NCBI GenBank assembly: GCA_965207275.1 | Contig: CBDBMH010000001.1 | Span: forward strand, 186,001 to 250,000 | Reading direction: 5' to 3' | DNA from: Bin22 sp965207275 | GTDB taxonomy: Bacteria; Chloroflexota; Dehalococcoidia; Lucifugimonadales; UBA3495 | Length of the DNA: 64,000 bases | Shown here: positions 32,137 to 40,479 of the stretch, piece after piece | How positions within the stretch are numbered: the stretch's first letter is position 1 | Layout: every line of letters begins with the position of its first letter | Translations under genes and position numbers: made by a program | Notes under the pieces: model-generated | The model's database searches: none | Seen by the model: only the letters and a program-made list of their open reading frames with translations | Told to the model about the DNA's origin: nothing

Positions 32137-33060
32137 GTGCAGCGATACATAATTGTCCGTCTTTTTCATGCTTTCCTGGCGCTATTCGCCATGAGCATCA
32201 TTGTCTTTTCCTTGGCGCGTATTTCCGGCAACCCCATGGACGTGCTGCTGCCGGAGGACGCCACCGTGCAGGACTTTGAGATCATGACCGAGCGGTGGGG
32301 ACTGGACAAGCCGCTGCACATGCAATACCTGGTGTACGTGGGCAATGTCCTGCGTGGGGACTTTGGCACCTCTATCAAGTGGCCCGGCCGCTCTACCCGC
32401 GATCTGATACTTGCTCGCCTGCCGGCAACCCTGGAATTGTCCTTCCTGGCGCTCATTGTGGCTGCCCTGCTTGCTCTGCCCCTGGGCGTGATGGTCGCCG
32501 TCAAGAAGGACACGGGCGTTGACTACGCGGGGAAAGTCGTCGCCCTGCTGGGACAGGCTGCGCCTTCCTTCTGGGTGGGAATCGTTCTCATCTGGATCTT
32601 CGCCGTAACCCTCGAATGGCTCCCCGCCTCGGGAAGAGAGGGGCTTACCAGCTTGATTCTCCCCGCCTTCGCCCTGGGCTGGTTCCAGGTCGCGGCGGTA
32701 ATGCGCCTTACCCGTTCCTCCATGCTGGAGGTCCTGGACAGCGAGTATGTCAAACTGGCCCGTATCAAGGGCATACCCAACTGGAAGGTCATCTGGAAGC
32801 ACTGCCTCCGCAATGCCGCCATTGCTCCCCTGACCTACTTTGGCTTCATTTTGGGGGGGTTCCTCACCGGCTCGGTGGTCATTGAGACGGTTTTCGCCTG
32901 GCCAGGGGTTGGTCTTCTGGCCATTGATGCGCTGCGGGCCAGGGACTTCCAGGTGGTACAGAGCGTGGTGCTCTTCTTCGGCGTCGTTTACATTGCGAGC
33001 AACCTGCTGGTGGACATTCTCTATGCATACCTGGATCCCAGGATCAGGTACACCAACTAA
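32137..33060 (+). CDS. peptide-type ABC transporter permease (DppB/OppB), second cassette
   Basis: A 307-residue permease beginning QRYIIVRLFHAFLALFAMSII, with the periplasmic region MTERWGLDKPLHMQYLVYVGNVLRGDFGTS, the EAA loop ARIKGIPNWKVIWKHCLRNA and the end VDILYAYLDPRIRYTN. The frame starts at GTG (32137) with GGAGG upstream. It acts with the OppC-type permease that follows after 33 bases. Confidence 0.94.
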   Translation: MQRYIIVRLFHAFLALFAMSIIVFSLARISGNPMDVLLPEDATVQDFEIMTERWGLDKPLHMQYLVYVGNVLRGDFGTSIKWPGRSTRDLILARLPATLELSFLALIVAALLALPLGVMVAVKKDTGVDYAGKVVALLGQAAPSFWVGIVLIWIFAVTLEWLPASGREGLTSLILPAFALGWFQVAAVMRLTRSSMLEVLDSEYVKLARIKGIPNWKVIWKHCLRNAAIAPLTYFGFILGGFLTGSVVIETVFAWPGVGLLAIDALRARDFQVVQSVVLFFGVVYIASNLLVDILYAYLDPRIRYTN

Positions 33061-33093
33061 CGAGTCGCCCAAGCTGGTGGAAGAGGCGGGAAC

Positions 33094-33996
33094 ATGGCAA
33101 ACATAGCTGAAGCAGTACCGGGATCCATAAACGGCGCCGCGGACCGCGTGCGTCGGATCGCCAGGTGGGCCCGCCAATTCCCGTTGATCACCATCATCGT
33201 CCTCTGCTTCGTCCTCGTTATTCCCGCCATATTCGCCGGTCAGGTTGCGCCCCACGAGCCCACCAAGGGCAACATCCTTGAACGGTTGCAACCTCCCGCG
33301 TGGATGGAGGGCGGCAGCTGGGAGCACCCCCTGGGCACTGACAAGCTGGGCCGGGACATGCTTAGCCGCATAATCTACGGGGCTCGCATTTCCCTTACCA
33401 TCGCCGCCATATCCATCGTATGCGGGGGCATCGTCGGCACCACCCTGGGCCTCGTAGCCGGGTATTGGGGTGGCATGTGGGACCACGTGATCATGCGCCT
33501 GGTGGACATCAAGATTTCCATCCCTTCCATTTTATTGGCCCTGATCCTGGCCGCGGCCCTGGGCCCAAGTTACTTCACCGTAATAATTGTTGTTGCCCTG
33601 ACCCTGTGGACCCGTTATGCCCGCCTGGTCAGGGGCGAAGTGCTCAGTCTCAGGGCCCAGGACTTCATCTCCAGGGCGCAGGTTGCCGGCGCGTCTACGC
33701 CTAGAATTATCCTTCGACACCTCTTGCCCAACGTGGTGAACACGATCATCGTTCTGGCTACCCTGGAAGTGGGCGTAGTTATCATCCTCGAGGCCTCGCT
33801 AAGCTTCCTTGGCGCCGGAATTCCCCCTCCAAATCCCGCCTGGGGACTGATGGTATCCGACGGCCGCGCCCTGGTGATCAACGCATGGTGGGTTTCCTTC
33901 TTCCCGGGCGTAGCCATCCTGCTGACGGTTCTATCCATGAACCTGCTGGGCGACTGGCTTCGGGACAGGCTTGACCCCAAGCTGCGAAACGTCTAG
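33094..33996 (+). CDS. peptide-type ABC transporter permease (DppC/OppC), second cassette
   Basis: A 300-residue inner-membrane subunit with the OppC hallmark LGTDKLGRDMLSRIIYGARISL, an EAA loop SRAQVAGASTPRIILRHLLPN, and the C-terminal NLLGDWLRDRLDPKLRNV. About six membrane segments are visible. The ATG at 33094 has GGAAC rather than a strong Shine-Dalgarno. A rho-independent terminator follows, closing a three-gene cassette without ATPases. Confidence 0.94.
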   Translation: MANIAEAVPGSINGAADRVRRIARWARQFPLITIIVLCFVLVIPAIFAGQVAPHEPTKGNILERLQPPAWMEGGSWEHPLGTDKLGRDMLSRIIYGARISLTIAAISIVCGGIVGTTLGLVAGYWGGMWDHVIMRLVDIKISIPSILLALILAAALGPSYFTVIIVVALTLWTRYARLVRGEVLSLRAQDFISRAQVAGASTPRIILRHLLPNVVNTIIVLATLEVGVVIILEASLSFLGAGIPPPNPAWGLMVSDGRALVINAWWVSFFPGVAILLTVLSMNLLGDWLRDRLDPKLRNV

Positions 33997-34046
33997 TCTA
34001 TACCTGCCGAATCAGAATTCGCCCAACGCTGACCAGGGCCAAATAG

Positions 34047-34093
34047 GGAAGGCCGGACGAGGGTTCACCAACTCGGTCCGGCCTTCCTTTTTT
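34047..34093 (+). terminator. rho-independent terminator of the second ABC cassette
   Basis: GGAAGGCCGGA (34047-34057) and TCCGGCCTTCC (34077-34087) form an 11-bp perfect stem with a 19-base loop, followed at once by six T residues (34088-34093). Confidence 0.9.
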
Positions 34094-34234
34094 GCTGCCC
34101 CCCTTGCCAGTCCAACCAGGTCGCCACTCCTGCGCAGGCCGCTCCGAGCCTGGCATTGGACCGGGCCAGGCAGAGATTCAGGCCGCCGTGCCCCTGGTTT
34201 CCGGGAGACCAACCCTTCGGTCCAACCTGCCTTC

Positions 34235-35464
34235 ATGAAACTTAGCCACTCCATCCGCCAGGCTGCCTACCCCGTCGCCGTCCTGGGTCAGCGCAATTTC
34301 GCCCTGGTCTGGTCATCGGTATGGATGTTCCAGACCGGGAACCAGATGGAAGCCCTGGTTCTGGCCTGGTACGTCCTGGAAGTGACCGGCGACCCCTTCC
34401 TGGTGGGGCTCATTGCCTCGGCTCGCATGGGCCTGAATTTCCTGGCCCTGTTTTCCGGCGCCATCGCTGACCGGTTGCCGCGCCACCGGCTCCTGGCAGT
34501 CATCGAAATGGTAATGACCTGCCTTGGAGTGGGCATACTGCTCCTGATGCTTACCGGCCTCCTGGAGGTCTGGCACCTCTTCGCCATCACCCTGGGCGCC
34601 GGCCTGGTCCGAATCTTTCAGATGCCCTCGGCCCAGGCCCTCATTGGCGATACCCTGCCTCCGGACAAAATCAGCAACGGCGCCGCCCTCAGCAGCATGG
34701 CCCAGAACCTCTCCACCATCTTCGGGCCCCTGATAGGCGGCCTGTTGTACAAGACCTGGGGCCCGGAAGGGGGCTATACCGCCGTCGCGCTCCTCTATTT
34801 CACCAGTTCCATCGCTGCCTCCTTTGTCAGACCCATCCGCGTTTCCGAGGTCCAACCCCGGGGTTCCGTCCTTCGCACGGTGATGGAAGGCCTTCGTTAC
34901 GTCAAAGGACAGCAGATCCTGTGGGCCACCCTGGCTATCGCGGTCATCATCAACCTGACGGGCTGGCCCTTCCACACTGCGTTGCTGGCCATTTTCGCCG
35001 GCAATGTCCTGGAAACCGGCCCCGACGGCCTGGGCCTGTTGACCGCTTCCTTCGGCATAGGGGCGCTGGCTGGCTCCATTGCCTGGGCTTCCTTCCGCAA
35101 TCTCCGGCACATCGGCAAGCTGATGATCCTGTCGGTGGTCATCTGGCACGGGAGCATGCTGGTTTTTGCCCTCTCTTCCTCCCTTTATCTGTCCCTGGCC
35201 ATCCTGCTGGTAACGGGCATGGCATTCTCCTCCACCCAGGTGATGATGCTTACGGCCATGCTTCGGACCACCCAGGCGGAATACCGGGGCAGGGTGCTGG
35301 GACTGCGGGTACTGGCTATTTACGCTTACGCCTTCGGCGGGGCTGGAGCCGGCGCCCTGGCGGGGGTCTGGGGAGCGCCCCTGGCGGCAACCATCATTGG
35401 CACAGCTGGCATCGTAATGACCTTTGCCCTGGTTGTCTTCACACCGCAGCTGCGAAGAGCTTAA
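34235..35464 (+). CDS. major facilitator superfamily transporter
   Basis: A 409-residue membrane protein of the MFS exporter type, with 10-12 hydrophobic segments. Characteristic loops are ALVLAWYVLEVTGDPFLVGL and GAIADRLPRHRLLAVIE (motif A-like loop after segment 2). The start is ATG at 34235, because the frame upstream of it covers the terminator and lacks conserved sequence; there is no clear Shine-Dalgarno. It stands alone between a terminator and a CMD gene. Its substrate is unknown; drug or metabolite efflux is typical. Confidence 0.88.
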   Translation: MKLSHSIRQAAYPVAVLGQRNFALVWSSVWMFQTGNQMEALVLAWYVLEVTGDPFLVGLIASARMGLNFLALFSGAIADRLPRHRLLAVIEMVMTCLGVGILLLMLTGLLEVWHLFAITLGAGLVRIFQMPSAQALIGDTLPPDKISNGAALSSMAQNLSTIFGPLIGGLLYKTWGPEGGYTAVALLYFTSSIAASFVRPIRVSEVQPRGSVLRTVMEGLRYVKGQQILWATLAIAVIINLTGWPFHTALLAIFAGNVLETGPDGLGLLTASFGIGALAGSIAWASFRNLRHIGKLMILSVVIWHGSMLVFALSSSLYLSLAILLVTGMAFSSTQVMMLTAMLRTTQAEYRGRVLGLRVLAIYAYAFGGAGAGALAGVWGAPLAATIIGTAGIVMTFALVVFTPQLRRA

Positions 35465-35482
35465 GGAGGGTCTGAAGAAGTC

Positions 35483-35556
35483 CCCTCTCCCATGGCGGGA
35501 GCGGCATCCGCCTCAGGCGGACCTGTGGCGGCAGGGTCAGGGGGAGGGGGAATATG
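35483..35556. repeat. composite intergenic repeat with embedded TCCGCC palindrome
   Basis: A CCCTCTCCC...GGGGGAGGGGG frame surrounds TCCGCCTCAGGCGGA (35507-35521). The embedded palindrome is of the same family as those at 5022, 45367, 45393 and 58245, suggesting one repeat sitting inside another. Confidence 0.5.
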
Positions 35557-35715
35557 CGACAATTGCCCCTCTATCAATGTCCGGCATTCCGGCACCCATG
35601 AAACGCAGAATGTCGGCTTGGCGGGCAAGAAAGAAGGGTTTAGCAACCGCTGAAAAGCCGTTATACTGGCCCACAGCAAAACCCGATCGGCCACGCCAAT
35701 CGCAGGAGGACGCAA

Positions 35716-36267
35716 ATGGCAAGACTCCCTAACGTAACCAGAGACATGGTCCCCGAGGAATTCCAGGCCGCCTATGACGAACTCACCGCCGACGGCCCGA
35801 TCACGGTCGGGCCCGGCAGAATCACCCTGAACAGCCCGGAAATGGCCCTCCGCCGGGCCGGCCTGACCGGCTACCTGCGCTACGAAACCACCTTCCCCCG
35901 CCGGATTCTGGAACTGGCCATCATCACGACCGCCCGGGCCATGGACTGTCCCTTCATTTGGAATGACCACGTCGGTGCGGCGAGAAGCGAAGGCGTCGGC
36001 GACGCCCTGGTTGAGGCGCTGCGGGAACGGCAGGAACTGCCGGATATTGCGGAGGACGAGCGGGCCGTGATCAATTACGTGAACGAGTTCTACACCACCC
36101 ACCAGGTCAGCCAGGCAACCTTCCAGGCGGCATTGGACCAGTTCGGCCCCCAACACCTGGTAGAGTTGACCATGCTCATTGGCAGTTACGCCCAGACTGC
36201 CTTCTTCCTGAACGCCTTTGAGGTCGAACTTCGAGAGGGAATGGGGGAGCCGTTGATGCCCGTTTAG
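35716..36267 (+). CDS. carboxymuconolactone decarboxylase (CMD) family protein
   Basis: A 183-residue AhpD/CMD-fold protein. The visible core is TTFPRRILELAIITTARAMDCPFIWNDHVGAARSEGVGDALVEAL, in which the cysteine and the WxxH-like histidine occupy the active-site region. The classic CxxC of AhpD is reduced to a single Cys (DCPF), so a peroxidase role is less likely than a lactone or decarboxylase role. A Shine-Dalgarno GGAGG lies at 35706. It is upstream of an SDR and a Rieske dioxygenase in an apparent catabolic group. Confidence 0.85.
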   Translation: MARLPNVTRDMVPEEFQAAYDELTADGPITVGPGRITLNSPEMALRRAGLTGYLRYETTFPRRILELAIITTARAMDCPFIWNDHVGAARSEGVGDALVEALRERQELPDIAEDERAVINYVNEFYTTHQVSQATFQAALDQFGPQHLVELTMLIGSYAQTAFFLNAFEVELREGMGEPLMPV

Positions 36268-36311
36268 CTATCGGCGTTTAGCCACCGGCGTTTAGCCACC
36301 GGATAGATTGT

Positions 36312-36352
36312 CCCCTCCCCCTCGATGGGGGAGGGTTAGGAGGGGGGGTGAA
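36312..36352. repeat. intergenic repeat, CCCTCCCCCTCGAT family
   Basis: CCCTCCCCCTCGATGGGGG followed by AGGGTTAGGAGGGGGGGTGAA is a near-palindromic element. An almost identical copy lies at 59195-59234. Here it sits between the CMD and SDR genes. Confidence 0.7.
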
Positions 36353-36390
36353 AGCTCGGGCATCATATTCCCCATTTTCGGAGGGAAACC

Positions 36391-37143
36391 ATGAGACTGG
36401 AAGGTAAAGTGGCGCTGATCAGCGGCGGGGCCCGCGGCCAGGGGGCTTGCGAGGCCCGCATGTTCGCCGCCGAGGGCGCCAGCGTCGTCTTCGGCGATAT
36501 CCTGGACGACCTGGGCCAGCAGGTGGAAGCCGAGATCCGCGAACTGGGCTACGAGGCTACCTACGTTCACCTGGACGTTACCAGCGAAGCTGAGTGGGAA
36601 GCCGCGGTGCAGACCGCCGTTGACCGCTACGGCAAGCTGGATATCCTGGTCAACAACGCCGGCATCTGCAACTGGGGCAAGCTGGAAGATTCCAGCGGCG
36701 AGGAATGGGACCGGATCATGGACGTTAACGGCAAGGGCGTCTTCCTGGGCACCCTGACCGCCATACCGGAAATGAAGCGGGCCGGCGGCGGTTCCATCAT
36801 CAACATTTCGTCAATCTCCGGTATGGTCGGCCAGGACACGGTAACCGCCGCCTACAACGCGTCCAAGGGCGCGGTGCGGCTGCTGACCAAGACCACCGCC
36901 ATCCAGTACGCCGCCGACGGCATCCGCGCCAACTCCGTCCACCCCGGCTCCGTGGCCACGCCCATGACCGCGGAACGCCAGTCGGACCCGGAAGTTCTCC
37001 GGCAGAGCGAGTCCCGCATACCTCTGGGCCGGGTGGGGCAGTCCGAGGACATCGCCTACGGCGTCCTGTACCTGGCCTCCGACGAATCGTCCTTCGTCAC
37101 CGGCAGCGAACTGGTAATTGACGGCGGTTACACCGCCACCTAG
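36391..37143 (+). CDS. short-chain dehydrogenase/reductase
   Basis: A 250-residue classical SDR. The nucleotide motif is GGARGQG (residues 12-18), the NNAG motif follows in LDILVNNAGIC, the catalytic Ser is in INISSISG, and YxxxK is Y155-K159 in AYNASKGAV. The end is VTGSELVIDGGYTAT, typical of NAD(P)-dependent alcohol or 3-oxoacyl reductases. The ATG at 36391 follows GGAGG. It precedes the Rieske dioxygenase genes and may oxidise the cis-diol or another alcohol intermediate; this is inference. Confidence 0.93.
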   Translation: MRLEGKVALISGGARGQGACEARMFAAEGASVVFGDILDDLGQQVEAEIRELGYEATYVHLDVTSEAEWEAAVQTAVDRYGKLDILVNNAGICNWGKLEDSSGEEWDRIMDVNGKGVFLGTLTAIPEMKRAGGGSIINISSISGMVGQDTVTAAYNASKGAVRLLTKTTAIQYAADGIRANSVHPGSVATPMTAERQSDPEVLRQSESRIPLGRVGQSEDIAYGVLYLASDESSFVTGSELVIDGGYTAT

Positions 37144-37302
37144 TCACCTTCGCCGTGGGACATCACCTCTTAACCAGGGAAGGTCGGGATGAGGGCGCTT
37201 GGTAGGGCCTGCTACGCTGGTAAACCGATGCAAGGTTGCCTTTCAGCGGCAACAATTCGTGCCCATGTGGGATCATTCGCGGAAAAGAAGAAGAGGTAGC
37301 TT

Positions 37303-38577
37303 ATGGTTGCCGAAATGCAGGGACTGGTTGATTCGGAGCGCGGCCTGGTAAGCCGCCGAATCTTCATCGAGCCGGACATCTACCAGCAGGAACTGGAACG
37401 CATCTTCGCCCGCTGCTGGTTGTTCCTGTGCCACGACAGCCAGATTCCCAACCCCGGCGACTACTTCACCACCTACATGGGTGAAGACCCGGTGCTGGTG
37501 ATGCGGGACAGTGGCGGCGCGGTCAACGCCTTCCTCAACGTCTGCCGCCACCGGGGCAACCGCTTGTGCCGCGCCGACTTCGGCAACGCCGCCACCATTA
37601 CCTGCGCCTACCACGGCTGGACCTTCGCCAACAACGGCAAGCTGGTGGCCGTCCCCAATCTCCAGGACGCCTATTTCGGCGAACTGGACCTAAGCCAGTG
37701 GAACCTGATTCCCGTGGCCCAGCTGGACAGCTACCGGGGCATGATCTTCGCCACCTTCGACCCGGGCGCTCCGCCCCTGCGGGAGTACCTGGGCGAAATG
37801 GCCTGGTACCTGGACAGCTTCTTCGACCGGCGCGAGGGCGGCGTGGAAGTAATCGGCGGCGTCCAAAAGTGGGTGGTGCCCTGCAACTGGAAGCTGCCGG
37901 CCGAGAACTTCGGCGGCGACGCCTACCATGTCTCCTGGAGCCACCTGTCCGCCATTCGTGCCGGCTTTGCCGGCGATTTTAGGCTGCGAGCCAGCACCGG
38001 CGGAACCCTTGTCTCCCCGGGCCAGGGCCACTGCGTTATAACCCTGGGCGGTGGCGATATTGCCGAGGCCCCGGAACCGGAACTCATCGCCTACGAACAG
38101 GAGACCCGCCCCGAAACCGTCAAACGCCTGGGGCCCCGGGCCGAGCAGGTCAGCCCCATCGTGGCCACCGTCTTCCCCAACCTGTCCATCATCAGGTCCA
38201 CGTCCCATTCCTTCCGCGTCTGGCACCCCAAGGGCCCCGGCGAGATCGAAATCTGGGCCTGGATTTTCGTGGATAAGGCCGCACCGCCCCGGGTAAAGGA
38301 CGCGCTGCGGGTCAACGGTCTGCGGGGCTTCGGTCCGTCGGGCACCTTTGAGCAGGACGACATGGACAACTGGCAGGAATGCACCCACACTTCCCGGGGC
38401 GTGGTATCCCGCCGTTTCGACCTTAACATGCAGATGGGCCTGGGCCACGAGCAGTACCGCCCCGACCTGGGGGGCTGGGCCAGCGACTACCGGCTCAGCG
38501 AAAGCAACCACCGCCAGTTCTACCGCCGCTGGGCGGAACTCATGGCGGCGGAGACTTGGACTGACCTGCCGGAGTAA
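37303..38577 (+). CDS. Rieske aromatic-ring-hydroxylating dioxygenase, alpha subunit
   Basis: A 424-residue oxygenase component that inserts O2 into an aromatic or similar ring. The Rieske 2Fe-2S ligands are C81-x-H83 (VCRHRG) and C101-x2-H104 (CAYHGW). The mononuclear iron site is in the catalytic domain, ENFGGDAYHVSWSH near residue 203. The ATG at 37303 has AAGAGGTAG upstream. The beta subunit gene is 231 bases downstream, with intergenic repeats between them. No ferredoxin or reductase gene is beside it, so electrons must come from elsewhere. The substrate is unknown. Confidence 0.94.
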   Translation: MVAEMQGLVDSERGLVSRRIFIEPDIYQQELERIFARCWLFLCHDSQIPNPGDYFTTYMGEDPVLVMRDSGGAVNAFLNVCRHRGNRLCRADFGNAATITCAYHGWTFANNGKLVAVPNLQDAYFGELDLSQWNLIPVAQLDSYRGMIFATFDPGAPPLREYLGEMAWYLDSFFDRREGGVEVIGGVQKWVVPCNWKLPAENFGGDAYHVSWSHLSAIRAGFAGDFRLRASTGGTLVSPGQGHCVITLGGGDIAEAPEPELIAYEQETRPETVKRLGPRAEQVSPIVATVFPNLSIIRSTSHSFRVWHPKGPGEIEIWAWIFVDKAAPPRVKDALRVNGLRGFGPSGTFEQDDMDNWQECTHTSRGVVSRRFDLNMQMGLGHEQYRPDLGGWASDYRLSESNHRQFYRRWAELMAAETWTDLPE

Positions 38578-38595
38578 GCTCGTCCATGTTTATTG

Positions 38596-38700
38596 TCATT
38601 CTGAGCGAAGCCGAAGAATCTAAAATTCATCCTGAAGGCCTTTTTCGGCCCCGCAACGCGCATTAAGGCCGGAATTTTGCGCCCTTCGGCAGGCTCAGGC
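38596..38700. repeat. TTCTGAGCGAAGCCGAAGAAT / CTTCGGCAGGCTCAGG repeats
   Basis: The gap between the two dioxygenase subunit genes carries two short repeats of a type that recurs at 58832-58972 (CCTGAGCTTGCCGAAGG and relatives). They are typical interspersed elements of such genomes and carry no ORF. Confidence 0.55.
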
Positions 38701-38808
38701 GACCGGCGCATTTGCCGGCTGCAACCAAGACTCAAGGCCCGAGGACCTTGGCCTTGACAGACCTGAAGTCCTTTCCGTAACGAACCAGCCAGACCTGAGG
38801 CCGCCAAT

Positions 38809-39357
38809 TTGCAAATAACGCCCGACCTGCTCCGCGAAATCGAACAGTTCCTGTACCGGGAGGCCCGACTGCTGGACAACCGCCAACTCCACCGGTGGTT
38901 GGACCTGCTGGCCGACGACCTGCGGTACTGGATGCCCCTGCGCAGTAACGTCTATCCTTCCAGCAGCAAGTCCATCGCCTCCCTGGACGAGTCCCGGCAG
39001 GAAGAGCGGGAATTCACCGACTCCGGCGAGCTTGCGGTTATGGATGAGACTCGTGACACCTTGGTCCGGCGCGTCGAGCGCCTGGACAGCGGCTTTGCCT
39101 GGGCGGAAGATCCTCCGTCCCGCACCCGCCATTTCATCTCCAACGTGGAGCTGGAACCCACGAACAATGCCGGCGAAGTAAAGGCCTATTCCAATTTCAT
39201 CATGTACCGCACCCGGGGCGAGCGCGAGGAGGACTTCTACGTCGGCAGCCGGGAGGACATTCTGCGTCGGACCGATGAGGGTTGGCGACTGGCCTACCGC
39301 AAAATAGTCCTGGACCAGACGGTCATCTCCGCCAAGAACGTCAGCAATTTCTTCTGA
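38809..39357 (+). CDS. aromatic-ring-hydroxylating dioxygenase, beta subunit
   Basis: A 182-residue structural subunit of the NTF2-like (SnoaL) fold that packs with the alpha subunit. It shows the family pattern EIEQFLYREARLLDNRQLHRWLDLLADDLRYWMPLR and the end WRLAYRKIVLDQTVISAKNVSNFF. The start is TTG at 38809, with TGAGG about 8 bases upstream. It is on the same strand as the alpha gene but separated by a repeat, which may weaken cotranscription. Confidence 0.92.
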   Translation: MQITPDLLREIEQFLYREARLLDNRQLHRWLDLLADDLRYWMPLRSNVYPSSSKSIASLDESRQEEREFTDSGELAVMDETRDTLVRRVERLDSGFAWAEDPPSRTRHFISNVELEPTNNAGEVKAYSNFIMYRTRGEREEDFYVGSREDILRRTDEGWRLAYRKIVLDQTVISAKNVSNFF

Positions 39358-39514
39358 AGCAGTTTGAAATCTATCGTTCCTAACTTGTTGGCATAAGGAC
39401 GCAAGCTGGCTTTTCCTTCCTACTCGATGGTGGTAGGCCAGGATGGGAGTGAATTCTCCCTTTCATCCTCAGCTTGTCGCAGGACCCATCGGTGGGGAAT
39501 TGAGATAGAGGAAG

Positions 39515-39520
39515 TATAAT
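39515..39520 (+). promoter_or_regulatory. candidate -10 element for the LLM oxidoreductase
   Basis: A perfect TATAAT lies 49 bases before the start of the LLM gene at 39569. No matching -35 hexamer is found at standard spacing, so this is only a partial candidate. Confidence 0.3.
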
Positions 39521-39568
39521 CCCTAAAGCGCCGTCAAGCATGAACCCACAACCACAAAGGAGCAACCC

Positions 39569-40417
39569 ATGGATATCGGTGTCCTGAACTTCGTAACCGA
39601 CTACTCAATGAGGCCGGCGGAACTGGCCCTGGCCCTGGAAGAAAGGGGCTTTGAGTCCCTGTGGGTCCCTGAACATACCCATATTCCCGCCAGCCGCCGC
39701 AGCCCCTGGCCCGGCGGCCCCGACCTGCCCCGGGAGTACTGGCACTCCATGGACCCCTTCGTCGCCCTGGGCGCCGCCGCTGCCGTTACCACCAACCTGA
39801 AAATCGGAACCGGCATCTGCCTCATCGTCGAACGGGACCCCATCATCACCGCCAAGGAAATCGCCACCCTGGATATGATCTCCAACGGCCGCTTTATGTT
39901 CGGCATCGGCGGCGGCTGGAACTCCGAGGAAATGGAGAACCATGGCACCAACTTCCGCCGCCGCTTCCGACTGTTGCGGGAGCGCATCCTGGCCATGAAG
40001 GCCATCTGGACCGAGGAGGAGGCCGAGTTCCACGGCGAATTCGTCGATTTCGACAAGATCTGGTCCTACCCCAAACCGGTGCAGAAGCCCCATCCTCCCA
40101 TCTTCATGGGCGGCGACGGCCCCACTACCTTCGACCGGGTGGTCGAGTTCTGCGACGGTTGGATGCCCATCGCCCGCGGCGCCGGCCAGGAAGGCGTCCT
40201 GACCGAAAAGATTGCCCTGCTCCGCAAGCAGGCCGAGGACGCCGGCCGCGACTCCAACAGCCTGCCCGTCTCCCTCTGTACCTTCGGACGGGTTGATGAA
40301 GCCCTGGTTTCCCGGTTGGAGGAAGCGGGAGTTGACCGCCTGATTCTCAACCTGCCTTCGGACGAACGGGACAAAGTGCTCCCCATCCTGGACGACTATG
40401 CGTCCTTGATTCCGTAG
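39569..40417 (+). CDS. LLM-class F420-dependent oxidoreductase
   Basis: A 282-residue luciferase-like monooxygenase of the F420-type TIM barrel family. It contains ALALEERGFESLWVPEHTHIP, LKIGTGICLIVERDPIITAKEIATLDMIS, RFMFGIGGGWNSEEMENHGTNF and PHPPIFMGGDGPTTFDRVVEFCDGWMP. The cofactor is F420 or FMN. The ATG at 39569 has AAGGAG upstream. It lies after the Rieske pair. It may act as a monooxygenase or F420-linked dehydrogenase on the same compound class; no direct evidence. Confidence 0.9.
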   Translation: MDIGVLNFVTDYSMRPAELALALEERGFESLWVPEHTHIPASRRSPWPGGPDLPREYWHSMDPFVALGAAAAVTTNLKIGTGICLIVERDPIITAKEIATLDMISNGRFMFGIGGGWNSEEMENHGTNFRRRFRLLRERILAMKAIWTEEEAEFHGEFVDFDKIWSYPKPVQKPHPPIFMGGDGPTTFDRVVEFCDGWMPIARGAGQEGVLTEKIALLRKQAEDAGRDSNSLPVSLCTFGRVDEALVSRLEEAGVDRLILNLPSDERDKVLPILDDYASLIP

Positions 40418-40479
40418 GCACAAAGCTGAACCTTTAAAAGCAAGACGCCCCAATTCAGCACACCCAACGGGAGGCACTC

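Noticed and set aside
34012..34254. Minus-strand ORF beyond the second ABC cassette
   Set aside because: It covers the rho-independent terminator and the MFS start; no motif.
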